Below are positions 21,556-32,100 of a stretch of DNA of 37,313 bases, in pieces. Below the pieces are notes generated by a model that saw nothing but the letters and a program-made list of their open reading frames with translations, was not told the DNA's origin and did not search any database. Made by a program: the position numbers and the translations under genes. The DNA comes from RGZA01 sp964568585 (GTDB taxonomy: Bacteria; Pseudomonadota; Alphaproteobacteria; UBA9219; RGZA01): assembly GCA_964568585.1 (NCBI GenBank), contig CAZMQI010000017.1, positions 1 through 37,313 on the forward strand. Direction: 5' to 3'. Positions within the stretch are counted from its first letter, which is position 1. Each line of letters begins with the position of its first letter.

Positions 21556-24027
21556 ATGAAAGAACTGTACAAACGATATACGCCGTTATTGGGGGTGCTG
21601 CTGCTTATCGTAGTGGCGTTTCTTATCGTGCTGTTTCGTGGGGGCAATTCGGGCCAAGTTGCGGTGGGTCTCAGCCATCTGTTCTTGCTGGCGGTGGTGC
21701 TGCTTGTTGGAACTGCGACCGTTGTCTTTTTTGAGCAAGCGCGTGGTTCACGCAAAGTCGCCGCCAAACTTCAAGAAGAATCCCAGCTCAAAGACATTCT
21801 GCTTTCCGTATCGCCTGACGCATTCGTGATTTTGGGTTCGCAAGGTCAAGCACTGCGTCTACATGGCACGGAAAAATTATTGGGCGTTGAACGCATCACC
21901 ATTTTGCAAGATGTGCTATCGGCGCTGCAGCCGACCTCTTCTGAAAAACTGCAATTCCTAATTAAAGAATTATTACAAAAGGGCGAGGAGTTCCGGCTGC
22001 AAGTCACCAGCATCGCTGGCGCAAAAGCGATTATGGTGCACGGTACGCGCCGCCAAGTACCATCGCAACCGCAACCGGTCGCCTTATTATGGCTGCGTGA
22101 TACATCGCGTTTTGTTGAAGAAATCCGCCGTCAAAGCGATAGTTTACAGCAAGCCAATAGCCAATTGGGCGAAATGCGTGCAGTGCTGAACCAAGTCCCA
22201 TACCCGTTATGGCTTCGTTCAAAAGATTTTAAACTGCAATGGGTCAACGAAGCCTATGCACGTTCGGTTGGTGCGACGGTTGAAAACATCATCGCCGAAC
22301 AAATCGAACTGGTACCCGCCAGCCAGCGTGGTAAAGCCAAAACCCTTGCCCACATGGCATTCGAAAAGAATGGTGCAGAGCAGGAACAGCGCTTCGTGGT
22401 GATTGAAGGCGAGCGCCGTTTGCTGCACATCATGGAAAGCTATAATGGTCCTGACCGTTCGATGATCGGCTTTGCAACCGACATCACCCGTGAGTCAGAG
22501 CTGGACGCGGAATTAAAACGCCATATCAAGGCACATGAAGAAGTGCTCGATCAATTGGGAACGCCAATCGCTATTTATGGTTCTGATACCCGCATTAAAT
22601 TCTTCAATCGTTCCTATCTGAAGTTATGGTCCAGCGATGAGGAATTCCTCAAGAGCGAACCGACCTTCAGCGAAATCCTTGAAGATTTGCGTTCCCGCCG
22701 CCGTGCGCCGGAACAGGCCGATTTCCAGAAATATAAGAAAGAACGCACCTCGCTATTCACCTCGCTCATCGAACAGCGCGAGGATTTGATGCATCTGCCA
22801 GATGGCACAACCTTGCGTATTATGGCTGTGCCGCACCCCTTTGGCGGCATCATGTTTGTGCATGAAGACGTGACTGACAAGCTTGCGCTGGAATCTTCCT
22901 ATAACACGCTCATCGCGGTGCAACGCGAAACGCTGGATAACCTTGCCGAAGGTATCGCGGTATATGGCGGCGATGGCAAGCTTAAGCTTTATAATCCTGC
23001 CTTCGCCCGTATCTGGAAAATCTCCGATGATATGCTGGTGCCGCACCCGCATATCAGCGAAGTGGTGGAGCTGATGAAGCCGTTGCTGAATTATTCCGGC
23101 GACTGGATGGAATTCAAGCGCGATACGGTTTCCGAAACACTTGATCGCACCACGCGCGCTGGCCGTTACGAATGCCAGCATGAATTGGTGATTGAATATT
23201 CATGTGTGCCGCTGCCCGATGGCGCAGTGCTCATTTCATATCTTGATGTAAGTGACAGTGTGCGCGCCGAAAAAGCCCTGCGCGAAACCAATATTGCACT
23301 GGCGGCTGCCGATAAACTCAAATCCGAATTCGTGGCTAATGTGTCATACCAATTGCGTACACCACTTAACACCATCATGGGATTTGCCGAAATTCTGGCG
23401 AACCAGTATTTCGGTGCGCTCAACGAACGCCAACTCGAATATGCGCGCACCATGATGGAGGCGAGCAAGAAGCTGCTGCACCTCATCAACGATGTGCTTG
23501 ATCTGGCAACGATTGAAGCAGGCCGCATGGCGCTGAATCGTAAATCTGTACCGGTCCGCAGCTTGCTCGAAGGTACGGTGGATATGACCCGTGAATGGAC
23601 GCGCCAACAATCCTTAAGTATGGATATTCAATGCAGCGATTTGATTGGCAGCTTTGAAGTGGATGAGCACCGCATGAAGCAGGTGATGTTCAACCTCATC
23701 AGCAATGCCATTCAATACACGCCGCCTGGTGGCCATATTGTGCTTTCTGCTGAACGCCAAGGCGATTGGGTATCACTATTCGTCACCGATGATGGCATGG
23801 GTATTCCCGAAGAAGACCAATTGCGCGTGTTCGAAAAGTTCGAGCGCACCAACCCGCATGCCAAGCAAGGCGGTGCAGGTTTAGGTTTATCGCTGGTGAA
23901 AAGTTTTGTTGAGCTGCATGGTGGCCGCATCCTCATCGACAGCACCAAGGGCAAGGGCACACGTATCACCTGCATCTTGCCGGTGAAGGCACCACACGAA
24001 AATCCACTTAAAGCCATCAACGCTTAG
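21556..24027 (+). CDS. divL: DivL-type PAS sensor pseudo-kinase (tyrosine at the phosphosite)
   Basis: An 823-residue membrane protein. Two N-terminal helices (about 10-28 and 38-60), several PAS-like domains (about 75-190, 205-320, 330-445, 460-570), HisKA and HATPase. The HisKA motif reads NVSYQLRTPLNTIMGFAEIL, with Tyr598 where kinases have His. That substitution, with multiple PAS domains and N-terminal membrane anchoring, is the hallmark of Caulobacter DivL, which works with CckA and DivK to control CtrA activity and polar cell-cycle events. The ATPase boxes (MFNLISNAIQYTPPGG, DDGMGIP, GGAGLGLSL) look intact. The ATG has no strong Shine-Dalgarno. tsaE starts 20 nt after its stop. Confidence 0.85.
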   Translation: MKELYKRYTPLLGVLLLIVVAFLIVLFRGGNSGQVAVGLSHLFLLAVVLLVGTATVVFFEQARGSRKVAAKLQEESQLKDILLSVSPDAFVILGSQGQALRLHGTEKLLGVERITILQDVLSALQPTSSEKLQFLIKELLQKGEEFRLQVTSIAGAKAIMVHGTRRQVPSQPQPVALLWLRDTSRFVEEIRRQSDSLQQANSQLGEMRAVLNQVPYPLWLRSKDFKLQWVNEAYARSVGATVENIIAEQIELVPASQRGKAKTLAHMAFEKNGAEQEQRFVVIEGERRLLHIMESYNGPDRSMIGFATDITRESELDAELKRHIKAHEEVLDQLGTPIAIYGSDTRIKFFNRSYLKLWSSDEEFLKSEPTFSEILEDLRSRRRAPEQADFQKYKKERTSLFTSLIEQREDLMHLPDGTTLRIMAVPHPFGGIMFVHEDVTDKLALESSYNTLIAVQRETLDNLAEGIAVYGGDGKLKLYNPAFARIWKISDDMLVPHPHISEVVELMKPLLNYSGDWMEFKRDTVSETLDRTTRAGRYECQHELVIEYSCVPLPDGAVLISYLDVSDSVRAEKALRETNIALAAADKLKSEFVANVSYQLRTPLNTIMGFAEILANQYFGALNERQLEYARTMMEASKKLLHLINDVLDLATIEAGRMALNRKSVPVRSLLEGTVDMTREWTRQQSLSMDIQCSDLIGSFEVDEHRMKQVMFNLISNAIQYTPPGGHIVLSAERQGDWVSLFVTDDGMGIPEEDQLRVFEKFERTNPHAKQGGAGLGLSLVKSFVELHGGRILIDSTKGKGTRITCILPVKAPHENPLKAINA

Positions 24028-24047
24028 TAAAATCCACATCAACACGC

Positions 24048-24506
24048 ATGCAGATTACGTCGAACGAGTATACCGAACAGGAAATGCTGCAAGCTGCACA
24101 GCTTTTGGCAGCGCAATTGAAAGCGGGGGATTGCCTGACCTTTCACGGCGATCTGGGTGCTGGTAAAACCACCTTTATCCGCGCCATCATTCAAACGCTA
24201 TGCGGCGCTGAAAGCGTCCCCAGCCCGACCTTTACGCTTGTCCAGCAATACGATTCTCCCATCGCCAATCTCTGGCATTTTGACCTCTACCGCCTGAAGC
24301 AGCCTGATGAGCTCTATGAGCTTGGGTATGAAGAAGCACTCATCAACAGTATTCTTTTTATTGAATGGCCGGAGCGTGCAAAAGGTCTTTTACCACCCAA
24401 TCAACTACAGCTACACTTGGAACCCGCGCAGGATAACACCAAGCGCAAGGTTGTAATCACAGGTGATGATGTATGGGCAAAGAGACTATCGCCCCTCAAG
24501 AAATAA
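24048..24506 (+). CDS. tsaE: tRNA t6A biosynthesis ATPase TsaE
   Basis: A 152-residue P-loop ATPase needed, with TsaB, TsaC and TsaD, to form N6-threonylcarbamoyladenosine at position 37 of ANN-decoding tRNAs. The Walker A is HGDLGAGKTTFIRA (K40). SPTFTLVQQY and HFDLYRL are the family's switch-like and metal-site motifs, and FIEWPERA is the conserved C-terminal motif. It follows divL closely and its last 34 nt overlap the start of amgK in another frame. Confidence 0.95.
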   Translation: MQITSNEYTEQEMLQAAQLLAAQLKAGDCLTFHGDLGAGKTTFIRAIIQTLCGAESVPSPTFTLVQQYDSPIANLWHFDLYRLKQPDELYELGYEEALINSILFIEWPERAKGLLPPNQLQLHLEPAQDNTKRKVVITGDDVWAKRLSPLKK

Positions 24507-25483
24507 ACGAGCAGGAACTATTCCTTGCAGCACATGGCTGGGAAAAAACCGTGCGCGTCGCATTGCCCGGCGATTTTTCTGCGCGTCATTATGTGCGCCT
24601 CTCCGATGCCAGCCGTAAGGCGTTATTGATGGTGATGCCAAAACCTGAAGAGCTAGTACCGTTTCTATTGATGCGCGATGCATTGCATGCGGGCGGCATG
24701 CGTGTGCCCGCGATTTACGCGGTGGATAAGCAGAATGGCTACGCGATTATTGAAGATTTGGGCGAAAATGATTTTGGCGCTATCATCCGCAAAAGTTCCC
24801 AGCCGGAACATTTATATTCAGTAGCCGTTGACGCCTTGCTGCATTTGCACGCATCACCCGCGCCCGCTGCTGTGTACTTGACACATTTTACTCCGCAGGT
24901 GTTTCTAGAACAGGTGCGTTTGTTCCTTGATGCCTATGGCGCTTATGTCTTGAAGCATTCCTTCTCTCCCCAAGCCAGCGCAGCGTTTGAAAGCGCATGG
25001 CGCGGTGCATTGGAACAGGCCTGCACCATTCCGAGTGCAATCATGCTGCGTGATTATCATGCCGCCAATATTATGTATCTCGAATATGAAACGGAGCATA
25101 AAAAAGCGGCAGCAATCGATTTTCAGGATGGCGGCATCGGCCCCATCTCCTATGACATTGCATCCTTGCTTGAAGATGCGCGTCTGGATGTATCTCCCAT
25201 TTTGCGTGCACATATGCTGAAGACCTATCTCAACACTTCTACATTTGCTGATAAAGCCGCCTTCATATCCTCCTATCATATTCTTGCCTGTCAGCGTCAC
25301 ATGCGTATCCTTGGCATTCTTGCCAAACGCTGGGTGGCACAGGATATTCCGGCAACGGGCGATTATTTCAAGCGCACATGGGGCTTGCTGATGCTCCATC
25401 ATTCCGAACCCGCGCTTGCGCCCGTCTATCAATGGCTGGATGAATATGTGCCGCAGAGCTTTCGTGAGCATTGGAAACCGTAA
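24473..25483 (+). CDS. amgK: N-acetylmuramate/N-acetylglucosamine kinase (AmgK family)
   Basis: A 336-residue APH-fold kinase. The catalytic loop is MLRDYHAANIMY (D194), and the metal-binding motif is IDFQDGGIGPISYD (D216). Family members phosphorylate the anomeric position of MurNAc (and GlcNAc) released during cell-wall turnover. The adjoining murU gene makes the assignment strong, since the two act in succession to UDP-MurNAc. The start overlaps tsaE by 34 nt; AGGTG lies about 7 nt upstream of the ATG and the next internal Met is residue 53, so the overlap is probably real. Confidence 0.88.
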   Translation: MGKETIAPQEINEQELFLAAHGWEKTVRVALPGDFSARHYVRLSDASRKALLMVMPKPEELVPFLLMRDALHAGGMRVPAIYAVDKQNGYAIIEDLGENDFGAIIRKSSQPEHLYSVAVDALLHLHASPAPAAVYLTHFTPQVFLEQVRLFLDAYGAYVLKHSFSPQASAAFESAWRGALEQACTIPSAIMLRDYHAANIMYLEYETEHKKAAAIDFQDGGIGPISYDIASLLEDARLDVSPILRAHMLKTYLNTSTFADKAAFISSYHILACQRHMRILGILAKRWVAQDIPATGDYFKRTWGLLMLHHSEPALAPVYQWLDEYVPQSFREHWKP

Positions 25484-26220
25484 TGGCCAAGAATTTGGGA
25501 AATATGCCGCACACAGCATTTGTTTTGGCAGCAGGGTTGGGCATGCGTATGCGTCCGCTCACGCTTGAAACGCCAAAGCCATTGTTGAAAGTGGGCGGGG
25601 AGACGATGCTCGACCAAGTCTTGGACAGATTAGTGGAGGCAGGCGTTAAACGCGCCGTGGTCAACGCACATTACAAAGCCGAGCAGATTGAAGCGCATGT
25701 AAAAAACTACAAACATCTGCCCATCACCTTATCCAAGGAAGATGTGTTGCTAGATACTGGCGGCGGCATCAAAAAAGCACTACCGCATCTTGGTGCCGAC
25801 CCCATCTTTGCCATCAATTCCGATTTACCATGGCGCGATGGTGAAACTTCCGCGCTTGAACGTCTTGCTGCCGCATTCAACCCAGACACGATGGATTGCT
25901 TGCTGCTGTTGATGCCGCTTGAAAAAGCATTGGGGTTCAAAGGTGCGAAGGGTGATTTCTTTATGGCACCAAATGGACAAATAACCCGCAAAGATACGCA
26001 GCCGCCGCGCCCCTATGTGTTCATCTCCGCCCAAATCATCAAACCCACACTGTTTAACGGTATCACTGAAACCATCTTCTCCAACAACATCATCTGGGAT
26101 GAAGCCGAAGCCAAAGGCCGCTTATATGGGCTGGTGCATGATGGAACATGTTTCCATGTGGGCACGCCCGAAGATTTAGCCGAAGCTAACAGACGTCTTG
26201 CTGACAACATAGGGTGGTGA
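25483..26220 (+). CDS. murU: N-acetylmuramate-1-phosphate uridylyltransferase (MurU family)
   Basis: A 245-residue nucleotidyltransferase. The pyrophosphorylase signature LAAGLGMRMRPLTLETPKPLL is at about residues 15-35; LLDTGGGIKKAL, INSDLPWRDG (metal-site Asp) and HVGTPEDLAEA follow. It converts MurNAc-1-phosphate and UTP to UDP-MurNAc, a recycling route that bypasses MurA. The ATG at 25483 shares its A with the amgK stop codon. The ATG at 25504 (MPHTAF) is an alternative start nearer the conserved core. The addB ATG follows its stop after 1 nt. Confidence 0.88.
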   Translation: MAKNLGNMPHTAFVLAAGLGMRMRPLTLETPKPLLKVGGETMLDQVLDRLVEAGVKRAVVNAHYKAEQIEAHVKNYKHLPITLSKEDVLLDTGGGIKKALPHLGADPIFAINSDLPWRDGETSALERLAAAFNPDTMDCLLLLMPLEKALGFKGAKGDFFMAPNGQITRKDTQPPRPYVFISAQIIKPTLFNGITETIFSNNIIWDEAEAKGRLYGLVHDGTCFHVGTPEDLAEANRRLADNIGW

Positions 26221-26221
26221 T

Positions 26222-29143
26222 ATGCCGCCAAATAGTAAGAGCATTTTTAATATCTCTGCTGGCGAACCATTTTTAGAAAATCTGGTTGCCGGATTGAAGG
26301 TCTTGCCACCCAAAGAATTCCAATCTGCAGTTGTTTTACTACCAACACGCCGTGCCTGCACAGCGCTGCGTGATTTGTTCTTGGCACAACAGCATCAAAC
26401 GAATGGCGCGATGGTGTTGCCTGCCATTCGCCAATTATCGGCGATTGATGAAGATGAATTGATATTATCGGCGGACGCAGAACTGGCGCAGGCGGTACTG
26501 GATATTCCTGCCAGCATTTCGCCGATGCGCCGCCGTTTGCTACTCACGCAGCTTATCATGTCGCGCAAGGATCCGGATGTATCGCACACACAGGCATTTT
26601 TGCTTGCAGGCGATCTTGGCCGGTTGATGGACCAAGTACTGATTGAAAACTGCGATTTTAAAAACCTTGCCAGCATCGTGGAGGGTGATTTGGCCGCGCA
26701 TTGGCAGAAAATCGTCCAATTCCTATCCATCATCACCGATGTCTGGCCTAAAATCCTTGAAGAACAGAATGTGATAGAGGCAGTGGATCGGCGCAAACGT
26801 TTGATTGAACTACAGATCAATCATTGGCAGAAAAAAATGCCGCAGCATCATGTGATTGCTGCTGGTTCTACCGGTTCACATCCATCAACGGCATTGCTGT
26901 TAAAGGCTATCGCCGCAATGCCAAAGGGTGCGGTGATTTTACCGGGCCTTGATACCACGCTGGATGAACCAAGCTGGGATGCGATTGGTCCAACCCATCC
27001 GCAATATCTACTTAAAAAACTGCTCGCCAAACTGGATGTAGAGCGCGGTGATGTGCAGGATTGGTACACGCCCACCAAACAATCCGAACAACGCCAGCAT
27101 TTCCTGTCGGAAATCATGCGTCCCGCCGAACATAGTGATGATTGGGAAGATTTAAGTAAAACCTTTGCTGGTACAAAACCTTGGCAAGGTATGCAAAGCC
27201 TGACCGCAGAACATGAACAGCATGAAGCGATGCTGGCCGCGTTGGTATTACGCAAAACGCTAGAAAATCCAGATGATACTGCTGCGCTCATCACACCCGA
27301 CCGTTCGCTGGCTATTCGTGTCGCAACATTGTTGCGCCGCTGGGATGTGGTGGTAGATGACAGCGCGGGAACACCACTTTCGGAAACGTCACTTGCCGGT
27401 TATTTCACATTGCTGGGGCAATTATTGCGCCATGATTTAAAACCATCTGATCTGATGGCCTTTTTAAAACATCCGCAGACTTCGCTTGGCCTTACCCGCG
27501 AAGCATGTCTTCGTTTAGCGCGCGAGATGGAAACCGATTTTTTTCGCAAGCAAATTTGCGGTGTGGGCATTGCGACATGGCTTAGCATCATGCCGAAGGA
27601 TAAACCCTATGCGGTGTTGTTACAGACCATCCATAAGGAAGTCTCCAAAATCGCCAGCATCAAACATGTCAAACCATTCTCCGAATTGCTGGACATGCAT
27701 TTGGAATTGGCGAATGCGTGGAGCAAGGACAACATCTGGCAAGGTGAAGAAGGCGCCGTACTGGCCGAATATATGGATGGCCTTCGCGCGCATAGTACGC
27801 ATTATCTTTGCTGTTTTGAAGACTATATGGGTATTTTTACCGCTGGGCTGCGTCAAGAAACCGTGCGTCTTCGCTATGGCCAGCATCCGCGCATTCATAT
27901 CCTGGGGCTAATCGAAGCCCGCATGCTCTCCTTCAATCATATCATTCTTGCAGGGCTGAACGAAGGCACGTGGCCGGAAACACCAACGCTTGACCCGTGG
28001 ATGTCGCCCTTCATGCGCGTCACCTTCGGCTTGCCAAGCCCCGATCAGCATATTGGCCAGACGGCGCATGATTTTATCCAGCTTGCCGCACAAACGAATA
28101 TCACTTTGCTGCGTAGCGAGCGCAGCGGCGTCACGCCGACCAATCCTTCCCGTTGGTTGCTGCGTCTTCAGGCTGTTTTAAAAATGCTCGGTGCAGAAGA
28201 TGCGCTACTCCCAACACTGCCATGGTATGAATGGGCCAAGATGATGGATGATGTGGCTGAAGTCGCGCCATGCGACGCGCCAGCGGTTACCGTATCGCCC
28301 ACATCGCTGCCGCCGCGATTAAGTGCGACAGATATTGAATTGTGGGTGCGTGACCCCTATGCATTTTATGCAAAACGTGTGTTAGGCATCACGGCGCTTG
28401 GCGAGTTGGATGCCGAATTAAGCGCGATGGACAGAGGGAACATCTTTCATCATGTGCTGGACACGCTGGCGAAGGATTTTCCAACGTCGTGGCCACCCGC
28501 CGCAAAGCTTTCATTTATACATTTGATTGGCGAAGGGTTTTTAAAACATGGCGTCAGTGCGGATGAGTTGCATTTGATGCAGCCACGCCTTGCCGTATTG
28601 GCCGAAGAAGTGTGGGAATATGAGCGTGAACGTCGCGCGCAGGTGACAGCGTTTTATGCGGAGAAGAAGGGCCAGACGCAGCTTGGCACCAGCCCTTATA
28701 ATCCGGTTCTGCATGCCAAGGCTGACCGTATTGATGTGCTGCGTGATGATACACTGCACATTTCCGATTATAAAACCGGCCAAACGCCCAGCAAACTAAT
28801 GGTGGAAAGCGCGTTAAAACCGCAATTATGGGTGGAAGCAATCATCGCCGCCCAAAAAGGCTATGCCGATATAGCGCAAAGCAATGTCAGCAAAATCGGT
28901 TATGTGCAAATTACCGAAGGCGCAAAATTACTCGATGATCAAAAACCATTCGACGTGAATGCAGATATCATTGCTGCCCACCGCGATGGGTTAGCAGCTT
29001 TCATTGAAGCATTTCTACAAAAGCATGCGCGGTTCCATTCTGCGCCGCGCCAGAATATTCTTGAGCCATCCGTAGATTATGCCCGGCTTGCCCGTGTTGC
29101 CGAATGGTCGAAGGGTGAGATTGAACAGGAGGATGCCGGATGA
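26222..29143 (+). CDS. addB: double-strand-break repair protein AddB
   Basis: A 973-residue inactivated-helicase plus nuclease subunit of the AddAB end-resection complex, of alphaproteobacterial type. The N-terminal region has VVLLPTRRACTALRDLF in place of a canonical Walker A. The C-terminal RecB-like nuclease motif is AKADRID (D835) followed by ISDYKTG (D849, K851). The four cysteines that hold an Fe-S cluster in Firmicutes AddB are not visible near the nuclease. It is 1 nt after murU and overlaps addA by 4 nt (ATGA), so the genes are translationally coupled. Confidence 0.95.
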   Translation: MPPNSKSIFNISAGEPFLENLVAGLKVLPPKEFQSAVVLLPTRRACTALRDLFLAQQHQTNGAMVLPAIRQLSAIDEDELILSADAELAQAVLDIPASISPMRRRLLLTQLIMSRKDPDVSHTQAFLLAGDLGRLMDQVLIENCDFKNLASIVEGDLAAHWQKIVQFLSIITDVWPKILEEQNVIEAVDRRKRLIELQINHWQKKMPQHHVIAAGSTGSHPSTALLLKAIAAMPKGAVILPGLDTTLDEPSWDAIGPTHPQYLLKKLLAKLDVERGDVQDWYTPTKQSEQRQHFLSEIMRPAEHSDDWEDLSKTFAGTKPWQGMQSLTAEHEQHEAMLAALVLRKTLENPDDTAALITPDRSLAIRVATLLRRWDVVVDDSAGTPLSETSLAGYFTLLGQLLRHDLKPSDLMAFLKHPQTSLGLTREACLRLAREMETDFFRKQICGVGIATWLSIMPKDKPYAVLLQTIHKEVSKIASIKHVKPFSELLDMHLELANAWSKDNIWQGEEGAVLAEYMDGLRAHSTHYLCCFEDYMGIFTAGLRQETVRLRYGQHPRIHILGLIEARMLSFNHIILAGLNEGTWPETPTLDPWMSPFMRVTFGLPSPDQHIGQTAHDFIQLAAQTNITLLRSERSGVTPTNPSRWLLRLQAVLKMLGAEDALLPTLPWYEWAKMMDDVAEVAPCDAPAVTVSPTSLPPRLSATDIELWVRDPYAFYAKRVLGITALGELDAELSAMDRGNIFHHVLDTLAKDFPTSWPPAAKLSFIHLIGEGFLKHGVSADELHLMQPRLAVLAEEVWEYERERRAQVTAFYAEKKGQTQLGTSPYNPVLHAKADRIDVLRDDTLHISDYKTGQTPSKLMVESALKPQLWVEAIIAAQKGYADIAQSNVSKIGYVQITEGAKLLDDQKPFDVNADIIAAHRDGLAAFIEAFLQKHARFHSAPRQNILEPSVDYARLARVAEWSKGEIEQEDAG

Positions 29144-32100
29144 GCGCATCTGTCCAAAAAAATATTCTGCCGCAACAATCAGATTTGGCCGCGCAACAGG
29201 AAGCGCAACGTCTTCATGCGCTGAACCCAGTGCAATCCGTGTGGGTATCGGCATCCGCTGGCAGCGGGAAGACCACGTTGCTTACCGAACGTGTGCTGCG
29301 GTTATTGCTGCAAAACCGCATCGAAAAACGCCATAAACTGCCCAATATCCTATGTCTTACCTATACCAAGGCGGCAGCAGCGGAAATGCAAAACCGCATC
29401 CACAAGCAATTGGCAGAATGGGCAACATTGCCAGAAGATACGTTACAGGCAAAATTGGAAGCAACCTTTGCGTTTAAAACCAGCGCCGCCATTTTGAAAG
29501 AGGCTCGTAAATTATTCGCCGCCACGCTGGAACGTCCAGATTGCATCCGCATCATGACCATGCATGCGTTCTGTCAGATGATTTTAAATCGTTTTCCACT
29601 TGAAGCGGGTCTTGCGCCGCACTTCACACTGCTGGAAGGTGAAGCAGAAAAACTTTTTCAGGAAAACGTACTGGCCGAATTTTATGCGAAAATTAAAAAG
29701 AGCCAGCGTTTAACGGATGCACTCAACGTGTTGGGTTACAGTCAGGCAACATCGCGCACGATGGAAATGGTAGCGCAGGTATTTCGTAATTCCGGCAAAT
29801 GGGCAAAGCAATTTACCGCGCACACTTCACCTGCCAGCTTCGCAAAAGCCTTGCAAACAAAGCTCAATCTTAGTTTTACGGGCAGTGAGCGTGAATGGCT
29901 GGAACAACAAATCATTCCTGAACAGGAATTGTTACAAGCAGCCGATTGGTTGCAGGCGGGAAGCGAGCCAGACAAAAAACGTGGCAACGCCATTTCTTAT
30001 TGGGTGAAGGACAAAGACAATCGTATCACGAATTTTGATGAGTATGTGTCCATCTATATCACCGATAAGGACACGGTGCGTGCAAGCTTGTTCACCAAGG
30101 CTGTTCTTAAATCATATCCGGATATTGAAACGCTTATGACGCGTGAAGCGCACCGCGTGCAATCGGTTGCCCAAACCCGTGATGCCTTGCGTTTTTATCA
30201 TCAGCAAAACGCGTTTTATACGCTCGCGCAGCATTTATGGGGTCTGGTGCAGGAAGTAAAACGCCGAAACGCGCAACTTACCTATGATGATCTGATTTTG
30301 AAGACACGGGATGTGTTCGCACAGCCCGAGTTAGCCCCGTGGATATTGTATAAACTTGATGGTGGGATCGATCATATCTTGATTGATGAAGCCCAAGATA
30401 CCAGCCCCGAACAATGGGAAATTGTGTTCGCATTGCTGGATGAAATCCTGGCAGGATCCGGCGCGCGGGCGGATGATAACCGCACCTTGTTCGTCGTGGG
30501 CGATGAAAAGCAATCGATTTACAGTTTCCAAGGCGCGAACCACCGCCATTATCTGGATGTGAAGGCGCGGCTATTCGAGCGGTTTGAACATTTATCCAAA
30601 CCGATGGTTGATCTGGAGCGTATCCAGTCCTTCCGTTCCACGTCATCCGTTTTAAAATTTGTTGATACGGTGTTTGATGCCGATGCGACGCGCCAGGGCG
30701 TGAGCAATGTGCCCATGCGCCATTTTGCACACCGTAATGTGCAAGGCTATGTGGAGTTATGGTCGCCCATCAAGACCGAAAAGAAGGAATTGCCGCATGC
30801 GTGGCAACCGCCCTTGGAACGCGATGATTCAAAACATGCGTATGTGCTGTTGGCCATGCGACTTGCCGATACCATCAGTACGTGGCTGCAGGAAGGCTGG
30901 CAATTAAAGGGACGCGGTGGCGCCCCGCGACCCGTAAGGCCAGATGACATTATTATTCTGTTACAGGCGCGTAGCCATTTGCTGTCACCCATCATCCGTG
31001 CGCTCAAAGAACGTAATATTCCTGTCGCCGGTATCGACCGCATGGTGTTGCACAAGCAGGCGGTCGTGCAAGACGTGCTCAGCCTGTGCCGTTTTTTATT
31101 ATTGCCTCAGGATAATCTGGCGCTTGCCGAAGTATTACGTGGGCCGCTCATCCGCATCAGCGATGAACAGCTTTATCACATTGCCTATAAACGCAGTGGC
31201 ACGATGTGGGATGCCTTGCAAGCCAACGCATCATTCAAAGCGATATGTGATTACCTGAAGACCCTGCTGAACATGGCGGATAATGTTTCATCCTTTGCGT
31301 TGCTATCGCATACCTATACCGCACCGTGCCCCGGCAATGCGGAGAGCGGTAAGCACGCGCTCATCCACCGTATGGGCATTGATGCCATCGACCCCTTGGA
31401 ACAATTATTATCAGCCGCACGCCAATATGACGCGCAGCACCCGTTATCCTTACAGTTATTCGTGCGTGCGATTGCCCAGGATGACAGCGAATTAAAACGC
31501 GAACAAAGCGAAGCGAATGGTGAAGTGCGTATCATGACAACCCATGGCGCAAAAGGGTTGGAAGCACCCATCATCATCATGCCCGATTTGATGCGCGACC
31601 CGCATATTCAAGGCCGAAAAGCGCCACTGTATTGGGATGAAGATGGATTTGCATTTGCTGCCGTCCCTATCGCTAAAAAAGTTCCCCTGTTCCAGCACAC
31701 CAAAGAGATTCTGGAAGAGGCGCAGGGCGAAGAGCACCGCCGGTTGTTATATGTCGCGCTCACGCGTGCGGCCGATGTACTTATTCTGTGCAGCGCAATC
31801 AAGAACAAGGACCCCGCAACTCCGCCGTGGCAAACGCATATTGTTGGTGCCATGCAGCGCTTGGATGCTGAAACATCAGAAACCAATGGCGAGCTTACAT
31901 GGCATTATGGCGACCGACAAACGCTTATTCGTCCTAAAACTACTGCAACGCATGTGGCGCAGACGGAACACACAGCCCCCGCATGGCTCACACAGCCCAT
32001 TGCGCCAATCAGTAGTAAACAGCCATTATATAATCCATCCACGCTTATCCAGAATAATGAAAAGCAATTAAGTCCAGCCGCATCGGGTGTTGCATCATCA

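Noticed and set aside
21556..24027. Ordinary sensor histidine kinase
   Set aside because: The phosphosite His is Tyr598, which fits DivL and not a normal kinase.
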